11,213 bases of DNA from Pseudomonadota bacterium (GTDB lineage: Bacteria > Pseudomonadota > Alphaproteobacteria > Rhizobiales > Rhizobiaceae): positions 1 through 11,213 of the forward strand of contig JAEZHO010000293.1 in the NCBI GenBank assembly GCA_023416545.1. Direction: 5' to 3'. The notes below the pieces were generated by a model. The model searched no databases. It worked only from the letters and a program-made list of their open reading frames with translations, and was not told the origin of the DNA. Position numbers and translations under genes: made by a program. Shown here piece by piece: positions 10,550 through 11,213 of the stretch; positions within the stretch are counted from its first letter, which is position 1; each line of letters starts with the position of its first letter.

Positions 10550-10555
10550 AGGAGG
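10550..10555 (+). promoter_or_regulatory. Shine-Dalgarno sequence that fixes the GTG start of galU
   Basis: AGGAGG at 10550-10555 stands five bases before the GTG at 10561. Another in-frame GTG at 10555 overlaps this sequence and cannot be the start. The next in-frame ATG, at 10651, would remove the nucleotide-binding GLGTRF motif. A TTGACT hexamer at 10503-10508 may be part of the promoter, but no matching -10 box is visible. Confidence 0.8.
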
Positions 10556-10560
10556 TGTGC

Positions 10561-11213
10561 GTGGCACAGAAGAAGATACGCAAGGCAGTGTTTCCGGTAG
10601 CCGGGCTTGGAACGCGGTTCCTGCCGGCGACGAAGGCCGTGCCGAAGGAAATGCTGACGGTCGTTGACAAGCCGGTGATCCAGTACGTCGTCGACGAGGC
10701 CGCGGAAGCGGGGATCGAGCACTTCGTGTTCGTGACCGGGCGCGGCAAGGGCGTCATCGAGGACTATTTCGACATCCAGTTCGAACTGGAACAGATGCTG
10801 CGCGAGCGCAACAAGAATGCCGAACTCAGCCTGCTCGCCGACCTTCTGCCGACAGCCGGCACGGCGAGCTTCACGCGCCAGCAGGTTCCGCTCGGCCTCG
10901 GCCACGCCGTCTGGTGCGCCCGTGACATCGTCGGCAACGAACCTTTCGCCGTGCTGCTTCCCGACATGATCATGTCGTCGGAGAAGAGCTGCCTGAAGGG
11001 CATGGTCGAGCTTTACGAAGAGACAGGCGGCAACGTGCTGGCGGTCGAGGAATGCGACCCGGACATGGCCCACAAGTACGGCATCGTCGGCGTTGGCGAA
11101 CAGGTCGGCGAGGGCTTCAAGATCACCGAGATGGTCGAGAAGCCGGCCAAGGGGACCGCCCCTTCCAACTTCTACATCAACGGCCGCTACATCCTGCAGC
11201 CGGAAATCTTCGG
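10561..11213 (+). CDS. galU: UTP-glucose-1-phosphate uridylyltransferase, 3' end outside the window
   Basis: GalU (called exoN in some rhizobia) makes UDP-glucose from UTP and glucose-1-phosphate in the cytoplasm, feeding exopolysaccharide, LPS core and cyclic glucan synthesis. The first 217 codons are present, of roughly 295-300 usual for the family. Reading from the GTG start gives MAQKKIRKAVFPVAGLGTRF, which aligns with the known GalU N-terminus. Motifs seen are the nucleotide-binding GLGTRFLPATK (about 15-25) with PKEML, DKP followed by IQYVVDEA, the uracil-contacting VPLGLGHAV (about 109-117), the metal-binding Asp in LLPD (about 132-135), YGIVG, and EKP (about 193-195). The frame is open to the last base. 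Translation starts at GTG with a strong Shine-Dalgarno sequence. It is divergent from the transglycosylase gene across 201 bases. Close relatives such as glucose-1-phosphate thymidylyltransferase (RmlA) differ in the N-terminal motif, so the GalU call is firm. Confidence 0.96.
   Translation, partial: MAQKKIRKAVFPVAGLGTRFLPATKAVPKEMLTVVDKPVIQYVVDEAAEAGIEHFVFVTGRGKGVIEDYFDIQFELEQMLRERNKNAELSLLADLLPTAGTASFTRQQVPLGLGHAVWCARDIVGNEPFAVLLPDMIMSSEKSCLKGMVELYEETGGNVLAVEECDPDMAHKYGIVGVGEQVGEGFKITEMVEKPAKGTAPSNFYINGRYILQPEIF

Overview
The window reads as chromosomal core DNA from an alphaproteobacterium, most likely of the Rhizobiales/Rhizobiaceae. It is uniformly GC-rich, with G or C at most third codon positions. 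The order gltB - gltD - (convergent) SGNH-like protein - lytic transglycosylase - (divergent) galU is one I recall from Sinorhizobium/Rhizobium chromosomes; that is memory, not a search. I see no tRNA, rRNA, insertion sequence, CRISPR array, prophage gene or compositional island.

Layout. Bases 38-67 hold a clear intrinsic terminator for a plus-strand unit lying left of the window. A PLP-dependent low-specificity threonine aldolase (77-1123, minus) follows. A 351-base divergent intergenic region (1124-1474) separates it from gltB and carries three palindromes, the best being a perfect 11-bp inverted repeat with a 7-base spacer (1345-1373). Then come the two subunits of NADPH-dependent glutamate synthase on the plus strand: gltB (1475-6193) and gltD (6369-7823), 175 bases apart. 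A short convergent gap with a hairpin (7840-7859) ends this block. On the minus strand lie a lytic murein transglycosylase of the MltB family (9139-10359) and, 63 bases downstream of it, a secreted DUF459/SGNH-fold protein (7864-9075), probably one transcription unit. A 201-base divergent spacer leads to galU (10561 to the window end, truncated), which starts with GTG behind a strong Shine-Dalgarno sequence.

How the genes work together. GltB and GltD form the GOGAT enzyme that, with glutamine synthetase, makes glutamate from glutamine nitrogen and 2-oxoglutarate. Threonine aldolase links threonine and glycine metabolism, but it is divergent and not obviously in the same regulon. The right-hand part is a cell-envelope cluster: peptidoglycan cleavage (MltB family), a periplasmic SGNH-like protein, and UDP-glucose supply for surface polysaccharides (GalU).

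Nothing here is a clearly undescribed system. The points most worth a second look are the palindromic operator-like element before gltB, and the SGNH-like protein, whose usual nucleophile serine and general-base histidine positions read Phe and Asn, suggesting a pseudoenzyme or a changed mechanism.
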